Source: Ancylomarina sp963977525
GTDB lineage: Bacteria; Bacteroidota; Bacteroidia; Bacteroidales; Marinifilaceae
Direction of reading: 5' to 3'
NCBI GenBank assembly: GCA_963977525.1
Contig: CAXBPC010000002.1
Location: 124,001 to 188,000, forward strand
DNA: 64,000 nt
How positions within the stretch are numbered: the first letter of the stretch is position 1; every line of letters begins with the position of its first letter. The position numbers and the translations under genes were made by a program. Positions 52,913 through 62,807 of this stretch are shown piece by piece. The notes beneath the pieces were generated by a model. The model was not told the origin of the DNA. It did not search any database and saw only the letters and a list, made by a program, of their open reading frames with translations.

Positions 52913-53067
52913 AAGGCAGGTTTTTTATATCAGAAACATTTCTAAGAAAGCTATGTTTCAAGACGATGTTAGTAAACTGATCAAATATATTTACATTAAT
53001 ATAGGCGAAATAAGTGATTTTCACAAGATTTCTTGACTTTGAAAATATGTTTTTTTGGAATTCATGC

Positions 53068-53075
53068 TATCTTTG
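53068..53075 (+). promoter_or_regulatory. -7 box of the argS promoter
   Basis: TATCTTTG matches TAnnTTTG exactly. The upstream half is less clear (T-rich stretch at 53050-53057). A start near 53082 would leave a leader of about 125 nt before argS. Confidence 0.45.
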
Positions 53076-53207
53076 CGGATTCGAATATTGGTGTTAATCT
53101 TTGATATGAAGATTAAGGAGATCAGTTTTGAATAATTTTAATTTCATGAGGAAGTAAAAATACTAGTTGAGACTATTAAATTTATTTCCCGAACAAAGAA
53201 TTTCCAA

Positions 53208-55001
53208 ATGAGTATTGAAAGTATTATTAAAGGTAAAGTAGTAGAGGCTATAAGTGCTTGCTATGGTCAGAAAGTTGAAGAGGATAGTGTTCAGATTCAG
53301 AAGACCAGACGCGAATTTGAAGGAGATCTAACAGTTGTTGTTTTCCCATTTTTACGCTTCTCTAAGAAATCACCTGAGGAAACTGCTAACGATCTTGGAA
53401 ATTACTTACAAGAAAATATCGATTCTATTCCTTCATTTAATATTGTAAAAGGATTTTTGAATTTAGTAATCGATAATTCATATTGGCTTTCTGTTTTAAA
53501 CGAAGCTGTTAATACTGAAAATTACGGTTTTATTCCTTTGAAAGAGGGAGCTAGAAAGGTAATGATTGAATACTCATCACCAAATACGAATAAGCCACTT
53601 CACCTTGGACACATTAGAAATAACTTATTAGGTTATTCTGTTGCAGAAATCTTAAAGGCAAACGGACTAGAAGTTATCAAGGTTAATCTTGTTAACGATA
53701 GAGGTATTCATATCTGTAAGTCGATGTTGGCTTGGTTGCGTTTTGGTGAAGGTGAAACTCCTGAATCGACAGGCATTAAGGGTGATCACTTGGTTGGAAG
53801 ATACTATGTGAGATTCGATAAGGAATACAAAAAAGAAATTGCAACTCTAGTCGCTAGCGGAATGGAGGCTGATGAGGCTAAAAAGAAAGCTCCTCTTTTG
53901 CTTGAAGCTCAAGAAATGCTTGTGAAGTGGGAAGCTGGAGAAGAGGAAACTGTTGCTCTTTGGCGTAAAATGAACGATTGGGTATTAGCTGGTTTCGAAA
54001 TTACATACAAAACAATGGGTGTTGATTTCGATAAGGTTTACTTCGAATCGGATACATATAAACAAGGTAAGGCTATTGTTATGCGCGGCCTTGATGAAGG
54101 CGTTCTTTACCGAAAGGAAACGGGATCAGTTTGGGCTAATCTTGAGTCTGATGGTTTAGATCACAAATTACTATTGCGTGATGATGGAACATCTGTATAT
54201 ATGACTCAAGATATTGGAACAGCTTACGAGCGTTTTAATGAGTTTAAAATTGATGAGCATATCTACGTTGTAGGTAATGAGCAGAATTATCACTTCCAAG
54301 TTCTTTCTCTAGTAATGGGGAAACTAGGCTATGAGTGGCACAATAAAATTCAACATCTATCATATGGTATGGTCGAATTACCTGAAGGTAAAATGAAATC
54401 TCGTGAAGGCACTGTTGTCGATGCTGACGATTTGATGAAGGAGATGGTTAATACTGCTCGTGAAACTTCTGAAGAACTAGGTAAGCTTTCAGGTTATTCG
54501 AAAGAAGAAGCTGAGGACGTATATTCTAAAGTAGCAATGGGAGCATTGAAATATTTTATTCTTAAGGTTGATCCTAAAAAGAATATGATGTTTAATCCTA
54601 AGGAATCTATTGATTTCAATGGTAATACTGGTCCATTTATTCAATATACATACACACGAATTCAATCCGTATTGCGTAGAGCAACTGAAAATGGTATGGA
54701 AATTCCTGGTTTAGCTAAATCTGATTTAACTATTTCTGAAAAAGAATCTTTCTTAATTCAGATGTTAGCAAATTATCCAAACGTAATAAAAGATGCGGGT
54801 AGAGATACAAGTCCAGCTTTAATTTCAAATTACGTTTACGATTTATCTAAGGAATACAATCAGTTCTATCACGATTTCCCTATGAATAAAGAGGAAAACG
54901 AGGATTTAAGAAATTTCCGTTTTGTTTTATCTAAACAAGTTGCAGGAATTATTAAGTCGGGAATGAGCTTATTGGGAGTTAGCTTACCAGAGAGAATGTA
55001 A
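53208..55001 (+). CDS. argS: Arginyl-tRNA synthetase
   Basis: The 597-residue class I synthetase charges tRNA-Arg. It has an N-terminal Add-1-type tRNA-binding domain (about residues 1-105), the HIGH-type motif PLHLGHIRNN, VNDRGIHICKSM, the KMSKS-type loop GKMKSREG and a C-terminal DALR anticodon-binding domain (NGNTGPFIQYTYTRI to the end). It stands as its own unit before ffh. Confidence 0.96.
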   Translation: MSIESIIKGKVVEAISACYGQKVEEDSVQIQKTRREFEGDLTVVVFPFLRFSKKSPEETANDLGNYLQENIDSIPSFNIVKGFLNLVIDNSYWLSVLNEAVNTENYGFIPLKEGARKVMIEYSSPNTNKPLHLGHIRNNLLGYSVAEILKANGLEVIKVNLVNDRGIHICKSMLAWLRFGEGETPESTGIKGDHLVGRYYVRFDKEYKKEIATLVASGMEADEAKKKAPLLLEAQEMLVKWEAGEEETVALWRKMNDWVLAGFEITYKTMGVDFDKVYFESDTYKQGKAIVMRGLDEGVLYRKETGSVWANLESDGLDHKLLLRDDGTSVYMTQDIGTAYERFNEFKIDEHIYVVGNEQNYHFQVLSLVMGKLGYEWHNKIQHLSYGMVELPEGKMKSREGTVVDADDLMKEMVNTARETSEELGKLSGYSKEEAEDVYSKVAMGALKYFILKVDPKKNMMFNPKESIDFNGNTGPFIQYTYTRIQSVLRRATENGMEIPGLAKSDLTISEKESFLIQMLANYPNVIKDAGRDTSPALISNYVYDLSKEYNQFYHDFPMNKEENEDLRNFRFVLSKQVAGIIKSGMSLLGVSLPERM

Positions 55002-55208
55002 ATATATTTGTATTCGGTTGAATGCAGATACAAATAATAGAATATAAAGAATGAGCTTATCTTTAATTGAAGGTGCTCATTTAAATTAATTGTAAGAAAA
55101 ATCTGTTTTGTCTTTAAGTAGGTGTCTTATTTAAAAGATGTCTTGAGATATAAGCAAATACAGAGAATTTTTTATTTTTGCAGGGAACTAAAAAAAATCC
55201 GGAAAAGA

Positions 55209-56543
55209 ATGTTTGAAAATCTTAATGAAAGACTGGAGCGGTCCTTTCAGATATTGAAAGGTCAAGGAAAGATCACAGAAATAAATATAGCTGAAACTTT
55301 AAAGGATGTTCGTCGTGCTTTACTTGATGCCGATGTCAATTTTAAAATCGCTAAGGAATTTACTGCTACAGTAAAAGAAAAAGCATTAGGACAAAATGTT
55401 CTGACTTCATTGAAGCCAAATCAATTGATGGTGAAAATTGTTCACGATGAATTGGCTGAATTGATGGGAGGAGAACATGTTGATATAGATACAACAGGTA
55501 ATCCTGCTGTTATTCTTATCGCTGGTCTTCAAGGTTCCGGTAAAACAACTTTTTCAGGAAAGTTAGCGAACCTACTTAAGACGAAACGTTCTATGAATCC
55601 TCTGTTGGTTGCAGGTGACGTTTATCGTCCTGCTGCGATTGATCAGTTGCATGTTTTAGGTGAGCAGATTGGTGTTCCAGTATATTCAGATAAGGATAGT
55701 AAGAATCCAGTTAAAATTGCTGAAGCTGCAATTAAGGAAGCAAAAGCAAAAGGTCATGATTTAGTTATTGTCGATACGGCGGGTCGTTTAGCTGTTGATG
55801 AAACAATGATGAAGGAGATTGAGGCTGTTAAAAAGGCAATCAAACCTTCAGAGATTCTGTTCGTAGTTGACTCGATGACTGGTCAAGATGCTGTTAATAC
55901 TGCTAAAGAATTTAACGATAGATTAAATTTTGATGGTGTCGTATTAACAAAGCTTGATGGTGATACCCGTGGTGGTGCTGCTTTATCAATTCGATCAATT
56001 GTAAACAAACCAATTAAGTTTGTTGGTACTGGTGAGAAAATGGAAGCTCTTGATGTTTTCCATCCATCACGTATGGCTGATCGTATTTTGGGTATGGGTG
56101 ATATTGTTTCACTTGTTGAGCGTGCTCAGGAGCAGTTTGATGCTGACGAAGCTCGTAACCTACAAAAGAAGATTGCTAAAAATCAATTCAACTTTAACGA
56201 TTTCCTTTCTCAAATTTCTCAAATTAAGAAAATGGGTAATCTTAAGGACTTAGCATCTATGATTCCAGGTGTAGGAAAAGCACTTAAGAATATTGATATT
56301 GATGATGACGCTTTTAAAGGTATTGAGGCAATTATTTATTCGATGACACCATTAGAGCGTGAGAATCCAACTTTATTGAATGGATCTCGACGTAAACGTA
56401 TTGCCGATGGTAGTGGTTCAGATATTCAGGATGTGAATCGTTTGATTAAACAGTTCGATGAAACTCGAAAACTCATGAAAATGATGTCGAAAGGCGGAAA
56501 GATGTCCCGAATGATGGGAAATCTTCCGATGGGAAAGCGATAG
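55209..56543 (+). CDS. ffh: Signal recognition particle protein (SRP54)
   Basis: From the ATG at 55209 the protein has 444 residues. It binds signal sequences and 4.5S RNA for cotranslational targeting. NG domain: MFENLNERLERSFQ helix bundle, P-loop GLQGSGKTTFSGKLA, DVYRPAAIDQL, DTAGRLAVDE and TKLDGDTRGG. The Met-rich M domain ends MSKGGKMSRMMGNLPMGKR. A TATTTTTG box at 55173-55180 lies right before the start. The start at 55122 would add 29 residues through that promoter and is rejected. Confidence 0.95.
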   Translation: MFENLNERLERSFQILKGQGKITEINIAETLKDVRRALLDADVNFKIAKEFTATVKEKALGQNVLTSLKPNQLMVKIVHDELAELMGGEHVDIDTTGNPAVILIAGLQGSGKTTFSGKLANLLKTKRSMNPLLVAGDVYRPAAIDQLHVLGEQIGVPVYSDKDSKNPVKIAEAAIKEAKAKGHDLVIVDTAGRLAVDETMMKEIEAVKKAIKPSEILFVVDSMTGQDAVNTAKEFNDRLNFDGVVLTKLDGDTRGGAALSIRSIVNKPIKFVGTGEKMEALDVFHPSRMADRILGMGDIVSLVERAQEQFDADEARNLQKKIAKNQFNFNDFLSQISQIKKMGNLKDLASMIPGVGKALKNIDIDDDAFKGIEAIIYSMTPLERENPTLLNGSRRKRIADGSGSDIQDVNRLIKQFDETRKLMKMMSKGGKMSRMMGNLPMGKR

Positions 56544-56552
56544 ATAATATAT

Positions 56553-56587
56553 TGAAATGCTTGGCCCTTAGGTCAAGCATTTTTTCT
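56553..56587 (+). terminator. Terminator after ffh
   Basis: AAATGCTTGGCC (56555-56566) pairs with GGTCAAGCATTT (56571-56582), one G-U pair, loop CTTA, followed by T-rich sequence. Confidence 0.85.
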
Positions 56588-56655
56588 TATAAACAATAAT
56601 GACCTGTGGCTAATAATAAGGCCGCATAATATTCATCATAGATACAAAACTAGTC

Positions 56656-57537
56656 ATGGAATTAATCGATGGAAAAAAGATTTCGGCTGAGGTAAAGCAA
56701 GAAATAGCTGCTGAAGTTGAAGGTATTATTAAAAATGGTGGTAAAAAACCTCACCTAGCGGCTATCATTGTTGGTCATGATGGTGCCAGCGAAACCTATG
56801 TGGCTGCTAAAGTTAAAGCTTGTCATCAAGTAGGATTTGATTCTTCTGAGTTTAGATTTGAAGATACAATTACTGAAGCTGAGTTGTTGGCTGAGATTGA
56901 TAAGGTGAACCAAAACGATTCAATCGATGGTTTAATTGTACAATTGCCTTTACCAAAGCATATTTCAGAATCTAAAGTAATTGAAACGATTCGTCCAGAA
57001 AAAGATGTTGATGGATTTCATCCTATGAATGTTGGTAAAATGGTTGCAACCCTTCCTACATACTTACCAGCTACACCAGCAGGAATTGTTGAGTTGTTGA
57101 AAAGATATAAAATTGAAACTTCTGGTAAGAACTGTGTTGTTATTGGTCGTAGTAATATTGTTGGTACTCCAATGAGTATTTTAATGTCACGTAAGGCTTC
57201 ATATGGGGATTGTACCGTAACGCTTTGTCATAGTCGCACAAAGAATATTCCTGAAATCACTCGTGAGGCAGATATTGTAATTGTTGCATTAGGTATGCCT
57301 CAATTTTTAACTGGTGATATGGTTAAGGCAGGAGCTACGGTAATTGATGTAGGAATCCATAGAATCAAATCTGATAAAACGAAATCAGGATGGAAGCTTA
57401 TTGGCGATGTTAATTTCGATGAGGTAGCGCCTAAGTGTTCATTTATAACACCTGTTCCTGGTGGAGTTGGTCCAATGACAATTGTGTCATTACTTCAAAA
57501 TACATTGATTGCTTCTAAAAAAGAGATCTATTCATAG
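56656..57537 (+). CDS. folD: Bifunctional methylenetetrahydrofolate dehydrogenase / cyclohydrolase
   Basis: The 293-residue protein interconverts 5,10-methylene- and 10-formyl-tetrahydrofolate. Landmarks are ETYVAAKVKACHQVG with the catalytic Lys, GLIVQLPLPKHI, PEKDVDGFHPMNVGK, VVIGRSNIVGTPMS and FITPVPGGVGPMTI. Length is normal. It stands between two terminators, so it is monocistronic. Confidence 0.95.
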   Translation: MELIDGKKISAEVKQEIAAEVEGIIKNGGKKPHLAAIIVGHDGASETYVAAKVKACHQVGFDSSEFRFEDTITEAELLAEIDKVNQNDSIDGLIVQLPLPKHISESKVIETIRPEKDVDGFHPMNVGKMVATLPTYLPATPAGIVELLKRYKIETSGKNCVVIGRSNIVGTPMSILMSRKASYGDCTVTLCHSRTKNIPEITREADIVIVALGMPQFLTGDMVKAGATVIDVGIHRIKSDKTKSGWKLIGDVNFDEVAPKCSFITPVPGGVGPMTIVSLLQNTLIASKKEIYS

Positions 57538-57559
57538 TAATTAGATCTGCTAATAATAT

Positions 57560-57598
57560 ATAAGGGATGATTCTTAATTGAATCATCCCTTTTTTTGT
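57560..57598 (+). terminator. Terminator after folD
   Basis: AAGGGATGATTC (57562-57573) pairs perfectly with GAATCATCCCTT (57580-57591), loop TTAATT, followed by T7. The following stretch to 58034 (about 440 bp) is AT-rich, contains the susC promoter near its end, and shows no gene. Confidence 0.93.
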
Positions 57599-57940
57599 TT
57601 TTTTAAGGCTAAAAGTATATTCTTAATTAATGCTTGTTCAAGCTCATTTATAGTGAAAAAGGTTGTGTCTGGTAGAAAATTCGTTTAGTCGTGTTGTATA
57701 TCTTTTTCGTCGTTCATTATTTATATAGATTGTAAATATATGATTCTTCTTGTTTTAGGTTGGTATGAGGATCTTAGGTCAGATTTGCATTTTAGGGAGC
57801 TTATTTGTCTGATTCTTAAAATGTAGAAATGAAACTTATATGATTGTGTTTATTGAAATCGGATCAGATTTGTTGTTGTCTAGGGCTAGAAATAATGACA
57901 AATATCATATATGTTACCATGTGTTAAAGTCATGTTAATA

Positions 57941-57971
57941 TTTGTTAAATCCATTATATGTATTAAATTTA
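57941..57971 (+). promoter_or_regulatory. Promoter of the susC/susD operon
   Basis: TTTG (57941-57944) is followed after 19 bp by TAAATTTA (57964-57971), close to the Bacteroidota consensus. A start near 57978 gives a 57-nt leader that contains CTAACTAA (58016-58023) before ATGAAAAAA. Confidence 0.6.
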
Positions 57972-58034
57972 GCATCGATTATTACCATTAAACCATTTGC
58001 ATCTTTACTTAATTACTAACTAAAAAGAATTTTT

Positions 58035-61000
58035 ATGAAAAAATTAATTGGACTATTCGTTTTTCTGCTACTTGTAGGGACTCAAATAGTGACTGCCCAA
58101 AGCAAGCAGATCACTGGTACAGTGACCAGTGCCGATGACGGGCTCGGAATGCCTGGTGTATCTGTTGTTGTAAAAGGTACCACTATTGGTGCTAGTACAG
58201 ATATTGATGGAAAATATAGTCTCGAAGCTGCAGCAAGTGATGTGCTTGTATATAGCTTTGTGGGTATGGTTTCACAAGAAGTAACAGTTGGATCTCAAAC
58301 TGTAATCAATGTAGTTCTTGAAACTGAATCTATAGGTATGGACGAAGTTGTTGTTACTGCATTGGGTGTAACTAGAGAGAAAAAATCTCTTGGTTATGCT
58401 GTAACTGAAATTAGTGGTGATGCCGTTAGCGAGGTAAAGGAGTCTAATATCGTAAATTCTCTTTCTGGTAAGGTTGCCGGTGTTAATATCCGTCAAGCTA
58501 ATACTATGGGAGGATCTGCGGATATTCTTATTCGTGGAACAGCGTCTTTATTAGGTAACAACCAAGCTTTATTTGTAGTTGATGGTGTACCTATGGATAA
58601 TAGTAATACCAATACTGCTAACCAACAAAGTGGTTGGGGTGGATATGACTATGGAAATGCTGCATCAGATATCAATCCTGATGATGTTGAGTCGGTATCT
58701 ATTTTGAAAGGTGCTGCTGCATCTGCACTTTATGGTTCTAGAGCCGCGAATGGTGTTGTTTTAATTACAACTAAAAAAGGTGCTAAAAATAAGAATGGTA
58801 TTGGTGTTGTTGTAAATTCAGGTATTAGCTGGAGTACAATTGACAAAGAAACGATGCCTGAGTATCAGTATGAGTACGGTGCTGGTTATTCTCAAGATTG
58901 GAGTTTCGAAGGTGCTCTTAATGGCTTTAATGTTGTTAATACAAATGACGATGCTTCTTGGGGACCAAAATTTGATCCTAATTTACAAGTTGTTCACTGG
59001 GATGCCCTAGATCCTAATGCTGATAATTATGGTGAAACTAGAGCTTGGGTTGCTCCTAAGTCAAAGGTTTACGATTTTTTTGAAACAGGTTTGACATATA
59101 CAAATAGTGTTGCTTTAACAGGTGGTACTGATATTTCTAATTTCAGATTATCTTTTACTAATTCTGACGAAAGTGGAATTCTTCCTAATTCAAATATTAA
59201 GAAGAATACATTGGCATTTAAAGCTAGTCAGGAGTTAAACGATAAGCTTACTGTTTCTGCTAGTGCTAACTATGTGAACACTAAAGGAAAAGGTAGATAT
59301 GGTACAGGTTATGACAGTAATAACCCTATGCAGAACTTTGCACAGTGGTTCCAGACTAATCTTGACTTTAAGAGATTAGAGAATTATTATAAATCTCCAG
59401 ATGGAGATCAGAGAACTTGGAATGCTAATAATCCTACTGATTTGGATCCTGCTTATGCAAATAATCCATATTGGACTCGTTATGAGAACTTTCAGGATGA
59501 TGAAAGAAATAGATTATTTGGTTATGCTTCTTTAGATTATAAATTGAATGATATGTTCTCTTTGACTTTCAAAACATCTTTGGATTATTATAGCGAAAGA
59601 CAAAATGAAAGAAATGCTGTTGGATCAAATGATCAGTCATTTTTTACAACTTTTAACAGAACTTTCTCTGAGTGGAATACAGACGTTATGTTGACGTTTA
59701 AGAAAAGAGTTAATGATTTCAACTTTACTGGTTTTGTTGGAGTTAACTATAGAGAGAATCTTGACCAAACAATTTTTGCACAGACTTCTGGTGGATTAGT
59801 TGTTCCTGGTTTATACACTGTGAAAAATACCACTGTAGAAAAATCTCCAACGGAGACACTACTTGAGAGAAATTTGAAGAGTGCATATGGTAGTTTTTCT
59901 GGAGGATACAAGAATTTCGCTTATTTTGAAGCTTCTTTTAGAGTTGACAATTCATCTACATTACCAAGCGATGAGAATACTTATTTTTACCCTGCTGTTT
60001 CAACAAGTATTATTCTTTCTGAGCTAGGTGGAATGAAAGATCTTTCTTTCTTATCATTTGCTAAACTAAGAGCGAATTATGCAGAAGTAGGTAATGATAC
60101 TAATCCTTATAATCTACAATCTTCATACCCACAAGGAACTAACTGGGGTAGTCAAGCTTTATTCTCTGTACATTCAACTCTTCAGAATCCAGATTTGAAA
60201 TCGGAGACAACGAAGAGTTACGAAGTTGGATTAGAAGCGAATTTCTTTGATAACAGAGTTGGTTTTGATGTGGCTGTTTATAAGTCAAATTCATTCGATC
60301 AAATTATGGCTGTGAATGTATCTAGAGCAAGTGGATACCAGCAGGCATTTGTAAACTCTGGTGAGATTGAGAATACAGGTATTGAATTAGCCTTAAACAT
60401 TACTCCAGTTAAGAATAACAATCTTACTTGGGATATGAACTTGAACTTTTCGAAGAATAATAATGAAGTTAAGAGTTTATACGATGGTGTAGATAATATT
60501 CTTATTAGTTCAGCTTGGGATATTTCAATGAATGCTCAAGTAGGTGAAGAATATGGTGTTTTAAGAGGTACAAACTTTGTTTATACTGATGGAAAGAAGA
60601 CTGTAGATTCAAGAGGTTACTATATTAGAACTGAAAAAGAAGAAGTGATCGGTAACATCCAGGCAGACTGGCGTGGAGGTATTACAAATACACTTTCTTA
60701 TAAAGGAATTTCTTTAAGAGCTCTAATTGATATTCAAAAAGGTGGTGATATTTATTCTGTAGACCGTAAGTATGGTTTAGCTACAGGTTTATATAAAGAA
60801 ACTGCTGGTTTGAACTCAAAAGGTATTGATAAGCGTGCTGATGTAGCTGATGGTGGTGGTATTTTACATGCTAATGCTGTAATGGCTGATGGAACACAAA
60901 ATACAACTTTTGCTCGTGCTAACGGATGGGGTGGAGATCAGTATTATGGAAGAACACCAACTGCTAGATATGTATATGATGCATCATATGTTAAGTTGAG

Positions 61001-61223
61001 AGAAGTTGCTTTATCTTACTCTCTACCTAATAATCTTTTAAATAACACTTTCTTAAATAAAGTTGTTATTTCTGCTGTTGGTCGTAATCTTTGGATTATC
61101 CATAAGAATACTCCTGGTTTTGATCCTGAGACAGGACAAAGTTCTGGAAACAAGCAAGGTATTGCAAATGCTTCTTACCCAACATCTAGAAGTTTTGGTT
61201 TCAATGTAACATTAGGATTTTAA
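58035..61223 (+). CDS. SusC/RagA-family TonB-linked outer membrane receptor
   Basis: The 1062-residue protein has a signal peptide (LIGLFVFLLLVGTQIVTAQ), a carboxypeptidase-regulatory-like N-terminal domain (GMPGVSVVVKGTTIGASTDIDG), a TonB-box-like MDEVVVTALG, a plug (NSLSGKVAGVNIRQ, VDGVPMDNSN, SILKGAAASALYGSRAANG) and a large barrel ending in Phe (FGFNVTLGF). It imports an oligosaccharide or peptide with its SusD partner, which follows after 15 bp. No FecR/anti-sigma gene, SusE or glycan-cleaving enzyme is beside the pair, so the ligand cannot be inferred from context. Confidence 0.92.
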   Translation: MKKLIGLFVFLLLVGTQIVTAQSKQITGTVTSADDGLGMPGVSVVVKGTTIGASTDIDGKYSLEAAASDVLVYSFVGMVSQEVTVGSQTVINVVLETESIGMDEVVVTALGVTREKKSLGYAVTEISGDAVSEVKESNIVNSLSGKVAGVNIRQANTMGGSADILIRGTASLLGNNQALFVVDGVPMDNSNTNTANQQSGWGGYDYGNAASDINPDDVESVSILKGAAASALYGSRAANGVVLITTKKGAKNKNGIGVVVNSGISWSTIDKETMPEYQYEYGAGYSQDWSFEGALNGFNVVNTNDDASWGPKFDPNLQVVHWDALDPNADNYGETRAWVAPKSKVYDFFETGLTYTNSVALTGGTDISNFRLSFTNSDESGILPNSNIKKNTLAFKASQELNDKLTVSASANYVNTKGKGRYGTGYDSNNPMQNFAQWFQTNLDFKRLENYYKSPDGDQRTWNANNPTDLDPAYANNPYWTRYENFQDDERNRLFGYASLDYKLNDMFSLTFKTSLDYYSERQNERNAVGSNDQSFFTTFNRTFSEWNTDVMLTFKKRVNDFNFTGFVGVNYRENLDQTIFAQTSGGLVVPGLYTVKNTTVEKSPTETLLERNLKSAYGSFSGGYKNFAYFEASFRVDNSSTLPSDENTYFYPAVSTSIILSELGGMKDLSFLSFAKLRANYAEVGNDTNPYNLQSSYPQGTNWGSQALFSVHSTLQNPDLKSETTKSYEVGLEANFFDNRVGFDVAVYKSNSFDQIMAVNVSRASGYQQAFVNSGEIENTGIELALNITPVKNNNLTWDMNLNFSKNNNEVKSLYDGVDNILISSAWDISMNAQVGEEYGVLRGTNFVYTDGKKTVDSRGYYIRTEKEEVIGNIQADWRGGITNTLSYKGISLRALIDIQKGGDIYSVDRKYGLATGLYKETAGLNSKGIDKRADVADGGGILHANAVMADGTQNTTFARANGWGGDQYYGRTPTARYVYDASYVKLREVALSYSLPNNLLNNTFLNKVVISAVGRNLWIIHKNTPGFDPETGQSSGNKQGIANASYPTSRSFGFNVTLGF

Positions 61224-61238
61224 TACTAAAAGACAATT

Positions 61239-62684
61239 ATGATGAAAAAAATAACATATCTATTACTAGGAATTATTTCTACGGTGGGAATTGTTTCTTG
61301 CTCACTAGAGGATAATATTGATCCTAAGAATGCAAGTAACGTTCCAGTAGAAACCTTATTTACATCAGCTCAAATTGAGTTTGTAAATCAGTACAATAGT
61401 ATGAGTGTAAATAGAAATATTTCACGTCTACTTGTTCAATATTGGATGGAAACGACTTATACTAATGAGAGTCGCTATGATTTTCTTGATAGAGGTATCT
61501 CTGATTCATTTTCTTCTGAATTCTATAAGGACGTTATCAAAGACCTTAGAGAAGCAATGAGAATTCTTGATGCTGCTGGTTTTGAAGGAGCTTTAGCTGA
61601 AAAGGCCGTTAATCAGAAAGCAACCTTAACGATTCTTGAAATTTATTCATTTACTATTTTAACTGAGACTTTTGGAGATGTTCCATATTCAGAAGCAGCG
61701 CTTGATATACCTGACTTTACACCTAAGTATGACGATGCTGAGACTGTTTACGCAGATCTATTAGTACGTTTAAATGCTGCTATCTCTAGTTTAGATGCAA
61801 GTAAAGGTACTTGGGGAAATGAAGATTTATTATTCAAAGGTGATATAGATCAGTGGAGAATGTTAGGTAATGCTTTGAAATTAAGAATGGGAATGCGTAT
61901 GGCTGATGTTCCTAGTTTTAATTCTGCAACTGTTGTTACTGAAGCTTTGGCTGCTGGTGTTTATGATGCCAATCTTGAAGGAGCTTACTTTAAGTATCTT
62001 GGTTCAGATCCTCACGTTAATACAATTTATGATGGATTCCTTATTGATGGTAGAAAAGACTATACGCCTTCGAATACTTTAATTGATAAGATGGTTGCTC
62101 TTGATGATCCACGTTTACCATTATGGTTTACACAAGTTGGTGGTGTTTATAAGGGTATTGAATATGGTAAAGAAGATGGTGGTGTTTATGACCAATTTTC
62201 ACATTTTACTGATATGTTTTTTGAGCCAACTTTAGAAGTTGCTTTAGCTGATTATTCTGAAATGGAATTTTTCCTAGCTGAGGCTGTTGAAAGAGGCTAT
62301 GCTGTTGGTGGAACTGCTGAGGAACACTATAACAATGGTGTTACTGCAAGTATTCTTTATTATGGTGGAACTGAAGCGGCTGCTAATACTTATTTAGCTC
62401 AAGCTAATGTTGCTTATGCAACAGCTGCTGGTACTTGGAAAGAAAAGATTGGTACTCAAAAATGGTTAGCTATGTACAACCGAGGTGTTGAAGGTTGGGC
62501 AGAGTGGAGACGTTTAGATTTCCCTATCTTAAATGTTCCAGCAGGAATGACTTACGGTGATATTCCTGTACGTTACCCATACCCATTTGATGAGAATGAA
62601 ATGAACGAGGAGAATTATGATGCTGCTTCTGCTGCTATTGGTGGTGATAAAGCAACAACTAAATTATGGTTCGATAAATTCTAG
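61239..62684 (+). CDS. SusD/RagB-family nutrient-binding outer membrane lipoprotein (SusD-like_2 type)
   Basis: The 481-residue lipoprotein has a lipobox in GIVSCSLED. The body is a helical TPR-rich SusD fold: RLLVQYWMETTYTNESRYDF, SFTILTETFGDVPYSEA, DQWRMLGNALKLRMGMRMADV, EMEFFLAEAVERGY and WLAMYNRGVEGWAEWRRLDFP. The start and the RRLDFP ending fit the SusD-like_2 group. It forms the lid over the SusC barrel; the two genes are 15 bp apart. Confidence 0.9.
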   Translation: MMKKITYLLLGIISTVGIVSCSLEDNIDPKNASNVPVETLFTSAQIEFVNQYNSMSVNRNISRLLVQYWMETTYTNESRYDFLDRGISDSFSSEFYKDVIKDLREAMRILDAAGFEGALAEKAVNQKATLTILEIYSFTILTETFGDVPYSEAALDIPDFTPKYDDAETVYADLLVRLNAAISSLDASKGTWGNEDLLFKGDIDQWRMLGNALKLRMGMRMADVPSFNSATVVTEALAAGVYDANLEGAYFKYLGSDPHVNTIYDGFLIDGRKDYTPSNTLIDKMVALDDPRLPLWFTQVGGVYKGIEYGKEDGGVYDQFSHFTDMFFEPTLEVALADYSEMEFFLAEAVERGYAVGGTAEEHYNNGVTASILYYGGTEAAANTYLAQANVAYATAAGTWKEKIGTQKWLAMYNRGVEGWAEWRRLDFPILNVPAGMTYGDIPVRYPYPFDENEMNEENYDAASAAIGGDKATTKLWFDKF

Positions 62685-62700
62685 AACTTTATAAATATTA

Positions 62701-62741
62701 TTAAAAAGAGCTGGTCATTTGACCAGCTCTTTTTTTATAAA
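62701..62741 (+). terminator. Terminator after susD
   Basis: AAAAAGAGCTGGTCA (62703-62717) pairs with TGACCAGCTCTTTTT (62720-62734) with a very short loop and T-run. It closes the susC/susD operon. Confidence 0.92.
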
Positions 62742-62776
62742 AAAGAATCCCAACTTCTTTTTGAAGTTGGGATTTA
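62736..62776 (-). terminator. Terminator of the DEAD-box helicase gene
   Basis: AATCCCAACTTC (62746-62757) pairs perfectly with GAAGTTGGGATT (62763-62774); on the minus strand a T-rich tract (62735-62744) follows. It is the second of two back-to-back terminators. Confidence 0.85.
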
Positions 62777-62807
62777 TTTATGTCTATATTCTCTAAAAAT
62801 GTTGAGA